Source: JAAYLU01 sp964458805 (lineage in GTDB: Bacteria > Synergistota > Synergistia > Synergistales > Aminobacteriaceae). From it: a stretch of 16,591 nt of DNA. The first letter of the stretch is position 1; each line of letters begins with the position of its first letter. The position numbers were made by a program, and so were the translations under genes. Where the stretch lies: contig CAYWKH010000048.1 in NCBI GenBank assembly GCA_964458805.1, forward strand, positions 1 through 16,591, in the 5' to 3' direction. A model generated the notes under the pieces. The model did no database searches. It was not told the origin of the DNA and saw only the letters and a program-made list of their open reading frames with translations. This document shows positions 6,965-14,966 of this stretch, piece after piece.

Positions 6965-7006
6965 TTATTATCACTACTATCACCTAAAACCAAAATAATA
7001 AAAGAT
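6965..7006. other. Candidate DnaA-trio and duplex-unwinding element
   Basis: The top strand reads TTA TTA TCA CTA CTA TCA (6965-6982). Its complement read 3' to 5' is AAT AAT AGT GAT GAT AGT, so four of six triplets fit the 3'-(G/A)A(T/A)-5' DnaA-trio pattern. A/T-rich sequence follows to about 7006. The box, GC spacer, trios, A/T tract order is that of the basal unwinding system described in other bacteria. Confidence 0.5.
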
Positions 7007-7026
7007 GAGCCTCAGGGGGGAACAGA

Positions 7027-8172
7027 ATGAGACTGCAGATAAACAAGGGAGAATTCCTCAGAAGCTGGCAGATCGCGGAGAGAAACACCAGCCCCAAGAG
7101 CACCATCAACTCCCTGGCGGGAGTCCTTGTCCGGGCATCCTCAGCCGATGAGAACGTCACTCTCGAGGCCACGGACCTGAAGACTTCGGTCAAGTGCATC
7201 CCCGCCGGCGTCACGGTCGAAAAGGAGGGCGAGGCCGTCCTGCCGGTACGACTGGTGGGCGAACTGTTCAAGATGGCGCCCACGGGGGTGTTCACGGTAT
7301 CGGTCGAGGACGGAAAGGGCGTCATGTCCTCGGGCAGAAACCAGTACAAGTTCACCACCTACCCGACGAGGGAGTTCCCCAAGCTTCCCGCCTCGGACAC
7401 GGCGACATTCTTCTGCGGCTCCGCGGCGGGAGACCTGCTGACCGCCGTCAGCGAGGGGACGGTCGCGGGCACAGTGGGCGAGGACTTCCCGAAATATCTA
7501 GGCACCGCCTTCTTTCGCCTTGTGAACGGCGTTTTGAAGGTTGTCTCCACCGACGGCAGAAGGCTTTCCCTGTCGGAGTTCCACCCATCGCAGGCCGGCG
7601 ACGACTCCGACTTCCTGCTGCCGCTGGCAGGGGTGCGCGAGCTGCAGAGGCTGCTGACGGGAGTCGACTCCGGGCAGCAGGTCGTGGTCCTGGCTGAAAA
7701 GACGCTGGTCTTCTTCCAGGCCGGATCGGTGGAGCTCTCCATACGCAGGGTGGACGCGGCCTTTCCGGACTACGAGAGCATACTCTCCAACCAGGTGACC
7801 AACACCATGGAGATCGACAAGGCCTCCCTGGTCGGGGCGCTGGAGAGAATAGACGTGATAGTGCGCAACTCCATAAGGACCGCCATCTTCACCCTCTCTC
7901 CGGGCGGCGACCTGACGATCAGGGGCACGGCGCAGGAGATAGGCACCGCGAGGGAGATCCTCGACGCCACTATAGACGGGGAATCCATGACCGCCGCCTT
8001 CAACACGGGCTACCTGCTCGACGGGCTCAAGGCCATAGACGGCGACCGGGCGCTGATGACCTTCGACGGGCCGAGCGGCCAGATGAGCATGTGCAGGCCC
8101 GGCGACAGGGACTACATGCTTATGCCGGTGAAGGTGTCCGAGAGGGACCTCCAGGAGGAGGACGAGGACTAG
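7027..8172 (+). CDS. dnaN: DNA polymerase III beta subunit (sliding clamp)
   Basis: A 381-aa clamp of ordinary length. The sequence follows the family from the first strand (MRLQINKGEFLRSWQIAERN) and NSLAGVLVRA to the conserved TYPTREFPKLP near residue 120. The C-terminal YMLMPVKV corresponds to the usual MPMRL end, part of the pocket that binds polymerase and other partners. Here an acidic tail, SERDLQEEDED, continues for 11 residues beyond that point. The start is ATG 7027-7029 behind CAGGGGGGAACAG. The clamp ring tethers DNA polymerase III at the fork. recF follows 6 bases after the stop. Confidence 0.97.
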   Translation: MRLQINKGEFLRSWQIAERNTSPKSTINSLAGVLVRASSADENVTLEATDLKTSVKCIPAGVTVEKEGEAVLPVRLVGELFKMAPTGVFTVSVEDGKGVMSSGRNQYKFTTYPTREFPKLPASDTATFFCGSAAGDLLTAVSEGTVAGTVGEDFPKYLGTAFFRLVNGVLKVVSTDGRRLSLSEFHPSQAGDDSDFLLPLAGVRELQRLLTGVDSGQQVVVLAEKTLVFFQAGSVELSIRRVDAAFPDYESILSNQVTNTMEIDKASLVGALERIDVIVRNSIRTAIFTLSPGGDLTIRGTAQEIGTAREILDATIDGESMTAAFNTGYLLDGLKAIDGDRALMTFDGPSGQMSMCRPGDRDYMLMPVKVSERDLQEEDED

Positions 8173-8178
8173 GCGGTT

Positions 8179-9231
8179 ATGCGCTGCGTCTCCCTGCGCC
8201 TGCACAACTTCAGAAATATAAAGACCGGGGAGATCCAGTGGGGCGAGGGGCTGAACCTTCTGCTGGGCGACAACGGCTCGGGCAAGACAAACTGCCTGGA
8301 GGCGCTTCACCTTCTGCTGGGCTGGGGTCCCATAGGGGACAGGCGCGATGTTCCGACGTGGGGCGGCTCGGGGCGAGCATTCATCACCGGGCAGTTCGCG
8401 GGCGAAGAGGAGGCCCTGCTGGCCATGGGGGTTGGCGCCTCATCGGTGCTCAAGTACAACGGCAGACGGTGCTCATGCTCCGAGGCCCGCTCCGTGGCCC
8501 CCTCGCTGGCCTTCCTGCCGTCCGACATGGCCCTCCTGGACGGCGCCCCGTCGCGCAGGCGATCCTTCATAGACAGGCTGTGCGCCCTGCTGTGGCCCCT
8601 GTACGCCCTCAGGCTATCGGACTTTCGCAGGGCGGTGCGCCACAGGGTGGCACTGCTGCGGCGCGGAGGCGACCTCGGGCCTCTGTCCGAGGCCATGGCC
8701 CCCCTCGCCTCCTGGATATGGGGCGCAAGGGAGTCGGCCGTGGCGGCCCTGTCGGAGGAGCTGCTCCAGGTCGGGGAGCTGCTGCCGGCCCCGCTGGACC
8801 TCGCCCTGTCCAGGGGGGGCGCGGGCAGAGTCGAGTCCCGCCTGGACGACTGGTGGGAGTCGCTCGACGCGGCCGGGCCAAGGGAGCGCGCCTGCTGCAC
8901 TCCTCTGGTCGGGCCGCACAGGGACGACATAGAGTTCATGTGCGGCGACATTCCCGCCTCGTCGCGCCTCAGCAGGGGGCACAAGAGGCGTGCGTCGGCG
9001 GCCCTGGTGATAGCCGCCGGAAGGTGCATCGTTCGCAGGCTCCGCCGGTCACCGCTGCTGCTGATAGACGAGATGGCCTCCGAGCTGGACCGGGCGGGGA
9101 GGGAGATATTCGTGGAGTCGCTGCGATCCACCGGGTGGCAGGTGGTGGGCACCGCCGCCGAGGCCGTGATTCCGGACTGGCCCGGACGGGTGATCCGCGT
9201 CAGTGGCGGGGTCCTCGCCTCGTCCGACTGA
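8179..9231 (+). CDS. recF: DNA replication and repair protein RecF
   Basis: A 350-aa SMC-like ATPase, slightly short for RecF. Walker A is GDNGSGKT (residues 30-37). PSDMALLDGAPSRRRSFIDR (114-133) and PLVGPHRDDI (242-251) are RecF hallmarks. Walker B is LLLIDE (293-298) followed by the D-loop-like ASELD. The ABC signature, normally SxGQQR, reads LSRGHKRRASAAL (264-276), a clear departure. RecF loads RecA at gapped DNA with RecO and RecR. It sits in the usual dnaN-recF order, 6 bases after dnaN, with a weak AGGCGG ribosome site, so translation may be coupled. Confidence 0.92.
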   Translation: MRCVSLRLHNFRNIKTGEIQWGEGLNLLLGDNGSGKTNCLEALHLLLGWGPIGDRRDVPTWGGSGRAFITGQFAGEEEALLAMGVGASSVLKYNGRRCSCSEARSVAPSLAFLPSDMALLDGAPSRRRSFIDRLCALLWPLYALRLSDFRRAVRHRVALLRRGGDLGPLSEAMAPLASWIWGARESAVAALSEELLQVGELLPAPLDLALSRGGAGRVESRLDDWWESLDAAGPRERACCTPLVGPHRDDIEFMCGDIPASSRLSRGHKRRASAALVIAAGRCIVRRLRRSPLLLIDEMASELDRAGREIFVESLRSTGWQVVGTAAEAVIPDWPGRVIRVSGGVLASSD

Positions 9232-9253
9232 CGCAAGCGGAGGGGAGTCGGAA

Positions 9254-11158
9254 ATGCCACTTTACGAGAAAAAGTACGACGTCATCGTGGTGGGAGGGGG
9301 TCACGCCGGGTGCGAGGCCGCGCTGGCCGCGTCCCGAATGGGGGCCTCCACCCTGCTGCTGAACCTGTGCCTGGACAACACCGCCATGATGCCGTGCAAC
9401 CCGTCGATAGGCGGGCCCGCCAAGGGTCACCTGGTGCGCGAGGGGAGCGCCCTGGGCGGAGAGCAGGCCGACGCCGCGGACGCCTCCGCGATGCTGATCC
9501 GGATGCTGAACACCTCCAAGGGGCCGGCGGTCCGCGCCCCGCGCGCCCAGTGCGACCTGAAGGAGTACGAGCGCCACTTCCGGCTCAAGGTGCAGACCCG
9601 GGAGGGGCTCGATGTCCGCCAGGAGAAGGTCTCGGACCTGTGGATCGAGGACGGGCGGGCTAGGGGTGTCAGGACCCTGTACGGCTACGACTACGAGGGC
9701 GCGGCGGTAGTGCTGGCCACTGGCACCTTTCTCGGGGCGAGGGTCCACATCGGGCTGATCTCCCTCTCCTCAGGCCCCCTGGGACAGGAGGCCTCGAACG
9801 AGCTGGCGGTCTCGCTGCGGGGGGCGGGGCTCGCGTTTCGCAGGATGAGGACGGACACCTCCCCCAGGCTTCACGTCGACACCCTGGACCTGGCCGAGCT
9901 GACCGCGCAGGAGAGCGACGATACTCCCGTATCGCTCTCCCTCTGGGGGGAGGGCAGGGTCCTCCGCGACTACCGCTGCTACATGACGCGCAGCAACCCC
10001 CGCACCCACGACATAGTGCGCGGTAACCTCGACCGCTCCCCCCTGTCGATGGGGTGGATACGGGGAGAGGGCCCGCGCTACTGCCCCTCGATAGAGGCCA
10101 AGGTCATCAACTTCCCGGAGAAGGAGAGCCACCCTGTCTTCCTCGAGCCTGTCTCCCGCTCCAACAGGGAGGTGTACGTTCAGAACTTCTCCACCAGCCT
10201 GCCGCTCGACGCGCAGGCGGATATGATACGCTCCCTGCCCGGGTGCGGCAGGGCATTCATAACCCGCCCCGGCTACGCCATCGAGTACGACTGCCTTGAC
10301 TCCACCGAACTCTCCCCCTGGCTCGAGGTTAAAAAAGTCGCCGGACTGTTCTGCGCGGGCCAGTTGAACGGCACCTCGGGCTACGAGGAGGCCGCCGCCC
10401 AGGGGCTCCTGGCCGGTATAAACGCCGCCCTTCGCGCGAGGGGGGACGAGCCCCTGGTGCTGCGGAGGTCCGAATCATACATCGGAGTGCTGGTTGACGA
10501 CCTCGCGACCAAGGGCAGCCCGGAGCCGTACAGGATGCTAACCAGCAGGTGCGAGCACCGCCTGATCCTGCGAATCGACAATGCCGGGCGCAGGTTGGCC
10601 CCGTTGGGCAGGCGCCTCGGACTGCTGGACGACGACAGGTGGAGGAGGGCAAACGAGTCGTGGAGGAGGGTGGACTCGGAGCTGGAGCGGCTGGGCCGCG
10701 TCAAGGTGAGCCCCTCCGACGGGCTGAACTCGGATCTCGCCGAGGTAGGGTCGTCGCCGCTGACGGAGACCGTATTCGCCTCCGACCTGCTGCGCCGCCC
10801 AGAGGTCCCCTACTTCCTGGTGGCGCGCCACTCCCCGCCGGCCGACCCGCCGCGGGGCGAGGAGGTCGTGACCGTGGAGGTCGAGGTCAAGTACCGTGGG
10901 TACATCGACAGGCAGGAGCGCCAGGTCGAGCGAATGGCCAGGATGGAGGACGTTCGGATACCACCAGAGATGGACTACCACGCCATCCCGAGCCTGCTTA
11001 CCGAGAGCAGGCAGAAGCTCGCCGCGGTGCGGCCGGCCACCCTGGGGCAGGCGGGGAGGATAAGCGGCGTGACTCCCGCGGATGTCCATATATTAACGGT
11101 ATGGCTAGACGCCCTGTCGAGGAGGAGCGGGGAGAATGAGGCGCAGGGGGGGCCCTGA
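9254..11158 (+). CDS. mnmG: tRNA uridine-5-carboxymethylaminomethyl modification enzyme MnmG (GidA)
   Basis: A 634-aa FAD protein of normal length. The dinucleotide-binding motif is GGGHAGCEAA (14-23), followed by the conserved MPCNPSIGGPAKGHLVRE with C48, then TGTFLGARVHIG, and later PGYAIEYD, GQLNGTSGYEEAAAQG and TSRCEHRLILRIDNA. The C-terminal helical domain (YRGYIDRQ, then PPEMDYHAIPSLL) contacts the partner MnmE and tRNA. With MnmE it modifies wobble uridine 34 in certain tRNAs; mnmE is not in this window. I chose ATG 9254 because GGAGGGGAG lies just upstream. The frame stays open further upstream into recF, but without family similarity. The gene lies 22 bases after recF. Confidence 0.97.
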   Translation: MPLYEKKYDVIVVGGGHAGCEAALAASRMGASTLLLNLCLDNTAMMPCNPSIGGPAKGHLVREGSALGGEQADAADASAMLIRMLNTSKGPAVRAPRAQCDLKEYERHFRLKVQTREGLDVRQEKVSDLWIEDGRARGVRTLYGYDYEGAAVVLATGTFLGARVHIGLISLSSGPLGQEASNELAVSLRGAGLAFRRMRTDTSPRLHVDTLDLAELTAQESDDTPVSLSLWGEGRVLRDYRCYMTRSNPRTHDIVRGNLDRSPLSMGWIRGEGPRYCPSIEAKVINFPEKESHPVFLEPVSRSNREVYVQNFSTSLPLDAQADMIRSLPGCGRAFITRPGYAIEYDCLDSTELSPWLEVKKVAGLFCAGQLNGTSGYEEAAAQGLLAGINAALRARGDEPLVLRRSESYIGVLVDDLATKGSPEPYRMLTSRCEHRLILRIDNAGRRLAPLGRRLGLLDDDRWRRANESWRRVDSELERLGRVKVSPSDGLNSDLAEVGSSPLTETVFASDLLRRPEVPYFLVARHSPPADPPRGEEVVTVEVEVKYRGYIDRQERQVERMARMEDVRIPPEMDYHAIPSLLTESRQKLAAVRPATLGQAGRISGVTPADVHILTVWLDALSRRSGENEAQGGP

Positions 11159-11618
11159 TCCGTCGCCGCTGAGCGGCATACTGGGCGCCGCCCTTCCGAG
11201 GGGGGCCGAGGGGAGGCTCGCCCTGCCCGAGATCCGCTCCGCCTGGCCCGAGGTCGTCGGAAGGACGCTGGCCGAACGGACCTTCGCGGAGGACCTGTGC
11301 GACGGTGTGCTGGCCGTCAGGGCGGACAGCCCCGCGTCGGCCCAGATGGTCTCCATGCGGGGCGGCTCCATCGCGTCGGAGCTGTCCAGGAGGTTCGGCG
11401 TCGCAGTCAAATCCGTCAGGGTGACCACGGGCAGGATTCAGCGCCCGCGCCCCGCGCGGCGAATCGCGTCGGCGGCGCCGCGAGTGCGACCTCCCGTGGA
11501 GGAGGTGGAGCGGAACTACGCGGAGATAAGGCGCAAATTTCCGGAGGGCTGCGAGGCGGCCGCGCGCAGGCTGGCCTCACTGATGGCCGTCTACGGGAGG
11601 CGGTTCCCCGGTGCCTGA
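11136..11618 (+). CDS. DUF721 protein, probable DciA-type helicase loader
   Basis: A 160-aa protein. Residues about 12-92 form a DUF721 domain: LPEIRSAWPEVVGRTLAERT matches the W-x3-VG pattern, and the core continues with DGVLAVRADSPASAQMVSM and ELSRRFG. The C-terminal part (about 95-160) is basic, then a helical segment with VEEVERNYAEIRRKFPEGCE. DUF721 proteins include DciA, the loader of replicative helicase DnaB in bacteria without DnaC or DnaI. Its place in the origin operon supports that role. The first 23 bases overlap the end of mnmG, with GGGGAG before the ATG, so translation is probably coupled. Its stop lies one base from the stop of the opposing kinase gene. Assignment to DUF721 is fairly sure, the loader role is inferred. 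Confidence 0.82.
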   Translation: MRRRGGPDPSPLSGILGAALPRGAEGRLALPEIRSAWPEVVGRTLAERTFAEDLCDGVLAVRADSPASAQMVSMRGGSIASELSRRFGVAVKSVRVTTGRIQRPRPARRIASAAPRVRPPVEEVERNYAEIRRKFPEGCEAAARRLASLMAVYGRRFPGA

Positions 11619-11619
11619 G

Positions 11620-14600
11620 CTACCTTTCCATCTCGGCGATTATCGCCTGTCTCGCCTGCTCGAATGCCACCTCCAGCTCGGCGAACAGGGCGCGCGCCCT
11701 GGCGTCGTCGCCGTCCTTCGCGGCTAGCTGTAGGGCCTTGGCGCGGTCGCTCAGCAGGGGCGAACATGCGTTTCCGGCCGCCCCCTTGATGGAGTGGGCG
11801 GTCCTCGCCGCTCCCTCGAGGTCTCCTCTCTCCATCTCCGAGCGAAGCCTGCCGATGTCCTCCGGCACGGCCTCGAGGAACAGCCCGAGCAGGCTCTTCC
11901 CCTCCTCCCTGTCGTCGAACAGCTTAGAGAAGAATCCCTCCGCGTCGAAGACCTCGCGCCCGTCCATCTCCCCGATCCCGTTCACCGGGGCCGACGAGGG
12001 CGTCGGGGGCGGGGCGGCCGGGGCGATAGGCAGCCACTTGTACAGCATCTCCATCAGCCCGGCCGAGGAGAAGGGCTTGGACAGGTAGTCGTCCATCCCC
12101 CTGGCCAGACACTCGTCCCTGAACACCGGCGCGGCGTGGGCCGTAAGGGCCACTATCGGCACATTGTGGTCCAGCACGGGGGAGGACCTGTCCCTTATGA
12201 CCGCGGTGGCCTCGTATCCGTCCATCTCCGGCATCTGTATGTCCATGAGCACAAGGTCGAAGCGCTGCCTCGACAGCATCTCGACCGCCTCGCGCCCGTT
12301 CACCGCCGAGGCGGACCGCACCCCCGCCTTCGTCAGCATCAGGCGCACCAACTCCCGGTTGACCGCGTTGTCCTCCACTATCAGGACGGAAGGGGGCGCG
12401 CCGGCGGCGCCTCGCGCGATCGGGTCCGGCCGGTCCGCCTGGTCGGCGCCCTCAGCGGGCGCGCCCGAGGCCCTGTCGAGCGTCAGCATGAAAGAGAAGG
12501 CCGCCCCCTCGCCAGGCGTGGTCTCGACGAGCAAAAAGCCGCCCATCATCTCCACTATGCCGCTCGAGATGGCCAGGCCGAGCCCCGTGCCGCCGAACTT
12601 CCTGCTCAGCGAGGACTCCCCCTGCCTGAAGGGGGAGAAAATGTCGTCAAGCAGCTCGTCGGGGATGCCGGGGCCTGTGTCCGACACGGAGAACACAACG
12701 TCGACGCTCCTGTCTCCGGAGCGGACCACCAGCGCGGAGGCCGAGACCTCGCCGGACGACGTGAACTTCACTGCGTTGGAGAGCAGGTTGATGAGCACCT
12801 GGCGCAGTCGCACCGGGTCCCCGACCAGGAAGGGAGGGAGGCCCGGGTCGAGGTCCAGCTTAAGGCGCAGCTGCTTCGACGCGGCCTGGGGGGCGAACAG
12901 CTCAACCGCCTCGCGGAGCAGAAGCCCGGGCTGGAAAGGGACGGCGCTCAGCTCGATCCCCCGCGCCTCCAGCCTGGAGAAGTCCAGCAGGTCGTTGAGC
13001 ACAGTGAGAAGATTGGACGCGTTGGTGTAGACCATGCGGGCGTACTCGCGCTGCTCCGCGTCGAGATTGGTCTCCAGCAGCAGCTCCGAGAGGCCGAGGA
13101 TGCCGTTCATGGGGGTTCGGATCTCGTGGCTTACGTTGGCCAGCAGCTCGGACTTCGCCTCGCTCGCCCTCTGGGCCTCGTCCCTGGCCTCGAGGATCGC
13201 CCTCTCCGCCTGCTTGCTCAGCGTGATGTCCACCCCGGCGGAGTGAAGCACCTGGATACTGCCGTCGGGGTCGAAGAAGGCGCGGTTCACCCACCGCAGC
13301 CAGCGCTGTTCGCCCCTTGCGTCCGTCACTCTCTCCTCTATGGTGAAGCCCGGGGACTCAGGCGTAAGAGATGCTATGCCATCCGCGACGGCCGCCCTGT
13401 CCTCTTCGACCAGGAAATTCAGGAAGGAAACGCCCAGCATCTCCTCCCTGGTCATGCCGAAGACGTCGCAGTGGGTCTGGTTGACGTAGAGCAGGGTCCC
13501 GTTCGCCAGAAATGTGCTTATCATGACCGGAAGCTCCTCCGCAAGCGAGCGGAAGCGACTCTCGCTGTCAAGCAGCGCGTCCATCGTCTCCTTCAGAGGC
13601 GTGAGGTCGAAACTGCACCCCACGATTCCGTAAATGCCACCCTCCCGGTCGAACAGGGGTGTTTTCACCACGTTGTGCCACCGGACCGCCCCGTCCCGCC
13701 TGGGGACGCCCCTTTCAGTCGACATCGTAGACCGGGTCGACATTACTAGGTCGTCCTCCTTCTCAGCTTCGGAGGCCATCTCTCCGGGCAACAGCTCCGT
13801 CAATCTTCTGCCGAAGAATCTCTCCTGCGGGATTCCCAGAAAGTCGGAGTAGTGGCTGTTCACCAGCAGGTATCTCTTGTCCGCGTCCTTGAAGGAAATA
13901 TCGAGAGGCAGTGCGTCCAGAATCTTCTGCTTAAGGTCCAGCTCCCGCTGTATCTCCCGCTCGAGGGCCTTCCTGCCGGAGATGTCCTCCATGTAGCCGT
14001 CGATGTACAACGGCTCCCCCTCCGTGGAGAAGAGCATCCTGTGGAAGAGCAGCACGTCCACGGGCGACCCGTCCCTCCGGATGAAGACTGTCTCCCTGGA
14101 GCTCCAGCGGTTGGGGTTCCTCATCAGCATACTTAGCACGTCGCTCCTGGACTCGGATGCGGAGTAGTGGGTCTCCTCTATCGAGGCCCTGGCGACGCGC
14201 TCGATGAGCTCCTCGGCCGAGTCGTAGCCGAGAATCTGGGCCTGTCGCGCGTTGGCCGCCACGTACTTCCCATCCGTGGAAACCCTGTAGACCCCTACAG
14301 GCGCGTTGTCGAACATGTAGCGGGAGAAGCCCTCCCACTGTTCCAGGATAGCCTCGCGGGTCTTTTTATCCGTGATGTCGCGCGTAACCTCTAGGGCGGC
14401 AATAACTCTCCCGTCGGGTCCGACGACCGGGATTCCCCTGATGATCATATACTTAGTGCCGTCATCCGATGGGAACTCCTCCTCCACCATTCGACCGGCG
14501 GAGATGGCCCTCTTGACCGGGCAGCCGGCGCACGGAGATGAGCGACCGCGGTGCAGTGCGAAGCACTCCCTGCCCACGATGCTCGAACTGTCGAGGCCGA

Positions 14601-14769
14601 GTACGGATTCTATGGACGAGCCGACCCACAGGAAGCGCATGTCGGTGTCCAGCAATGACACCTCGTCGCCTATCGAGTTAATGAGCGGTCCAAGGGCGGT
14701 CAGGTGGTCCATGAGCTCGCGAAGGGATTCAACCTTTTGCACCTCGATGTCAATCGCCCCCTTTCGCAT
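11620..14769 (-). CDS. Multi-PAS hybrid sensor histidine kinase with receiver and HPt domains
   Basis: A 1049-aa protein without membrane segments or signal peptide, so a cytoplasmic sensor. Four PAS-like regions occupy about residues 25-135, 145-265, 280-395 and 405-520. The first holds a cysteine cluster, CFALHRGRSSPCAGCPV, with C69, C80 and C83. HisKA follows with VSHEIRTPMNG (phosphorylated H548), then the HATPase domain with NLLSNAVKFT, DTGPGI and GGTGLGL (about 661-732). The receiver domain has LMDIQMPEMDG (D843) and K898, and a C-terminal HPt domain has AHSIKGAAGN (H992). This order supports a His-Asp-His phosphorelay to a separate response regulator, not seen here. The first ATG (14767-14769) lacks a ribosome site and sits directly behind a promoter-like TAGAAT, so a later start such as GTG at codon 10 is possible. 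The gene is head-on to replication. Confidence 0.92.
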   Translation of the reverse strand: MRKGAIDIEVQKVESLRELMDHLTALGPLINSIGDEVSLLDTDMRFLWVGSSIESVLGLDSSSIVGRECFALHRGRSSPCAGCPVKRAISAGRMVEEEFPSDDGTKYMIIRGIPVVGPDGRVIAALEVTRDITDKKTREAILEQWEGFSRYMFDNAPVGVYRVSTDGKYVAANARQAQILGYDSAEELIERVARASIEETHYSASESRSDVLSMLMRNPNRWSSRETVFIRRDGSPVDVLLFHRMLFSTEGEPLYIDGYMEDISGRKALEREIQRELDLKQKILDALPLDISFKDADKRYLLVNSHYSDFLGIPQERFFGRRLTELLPGEMASEAEKEDDLVMSTRSTMSTERGVPRRDGAVRWHNVVKTPLFDREGGIYGIVGCSFDLTPLKETMDALLDSESRFRSLAEELPVMISTFLANGTLLYVNQTHCDVFGMTREEMLGVSFLNFLVEEDRAAVADGIASLTPESPGFTIEERVTDARGEQRWLRWVNRAFFDPDGSIQVLHSAGVDITLSKQAERAILEARDEAQRASEAKSELLANVSHEIRTPMNGILGLSELLLETNLDAEQREYARMVYTNASNLLTVLNDLLDFSRLEARGIELSAVPFQPGLLLREAVELFAPQAASKQLRLKLDLDPGLPPFLVGDPVRLRQVLINLLSNAVKFTSSGEVSASALVVRSGDRSVDVVFSVSDTGPGIPDELLDDIFSPFRQGESSLSRKFGGTGLGLAISSGIVEMMGGFLLVETTPGEGAAFSFMLTLDRASGAPAEGADQADRPDPIARGAAGAPPSVLIVEDNAVNRELVRLMLTKAGVRSASAVNGREAVEMLSRQRFDLVLMDIQMPEMDGYEATAVIRDRSSPVLDHNVPIVALTAHAAPVFRDECLARGMDDYLSKPFSSAGLMEMLYKWLPIAPAAPPPTPSSAPVNGIGEMDGREVFDAEGFFSKLFDDREEGKSLLGLFLEAVPEDIGRLRSEMERGDLEGAARTAHSIKGAAGNACSPLLSDRAKALQLAAKDGDDARARALFAELEVAFEQARQAIIAEMER

Positions 14770-14798
14770 ATTCTATATTATGGGTAAAAGAGTTACAA
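14770..14798 (-). promoter_or_regulatory. Candidate promoter of the histidine kinase gene
   Basis: On the minus strand TTGTAA, a 17-base spacer and TAGAAT form a fair sigma-70 promoter (4/6 and 5/6 matches). The -10 abuts the first ATG of the kinase frame, so the transcript would begin inside or just after that codon. This bears on the true translation start. Confidence 0.5.
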
Positions 14799-14878
14799 TC
14801 CAGGAAAGGGGAAAAGGAGAAGGAAGCGCCTGTCGAGGACGAGGCGGCCGAGTGCGCGCCGCCCGAGCGAACGACGAC

Positions 14879-14909
14879 TATCGTCATCCCGAGCGCAGCG
14901 AGGGATCCT
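14879..14909 (+). repeat. 31-bp direct repeat, copy R1
   Basis: This 31-base unit, opening TATCGTCATCCCGAGCGCAG and closing GAGGGATCCT, recurs without mismatch at 15060-15090. I recall sequences of this GTCATnCCGAGCGnAGCGAGGGATC kind as dispersed intergenic repeats in several unrelated bacterial genomes, but could not check it here. Confidence 0.9.
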
Positions 14910-14932
14910 GTCTCGTGCCGACTCTCTGCCAA

Positions 14933-14966
14933 GGTCCCTCCGCCGCTACGCGCCGTTCGGGACGAC
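14933..14966 (-). repeat. Degenerate inverted copy R2 of the repeat
   Basis: The plus strand here opens GGTCCCTCCGCC and closes TTCGGGACGAC. These ends complement GAGGGATCC and GTCATCCCGA of R1 and R3 with few mismatches, while the middle is lengthened and diverged. R2 can pair with either R1 or R3. Confidence 0.7.

Larger units (their letters stand above)
6802..7026. other. oriC: Origin of replication, downstream part (dnaA-dnaN intergenic)
   Basis: A 225-base non-coding gap with three perfect DnaA boxes (6817-6825, 6868-6876, 6943-6951). The last box is followed by a C-rich spacer, a run of trinucleotides (6965-6982) and an A/T-rich tract CTAAAACCAAAATAATAAAA (about 6985-7004). This is the most likely duplex-unwinding region. 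It also serves as the dnaN leader. Confidence 0.8.

Noticed and set aside
8091..9362. A 423-codon plus-strand open frame across recF
   Set aside because: It spans the end of dnaN, all of recF and the start of mnmG in another frame, and shows no conserved pattern.
11794..13749. A 651-codon open frame on the plus strand opposite the histidine kinase gene
   Set aside because: Its product is a low-complexity run rich in R, G, H, Q and P without any family motif. It mirrors the codon positions of the real kinase on the other strand, as expected in GC-rich DNA.
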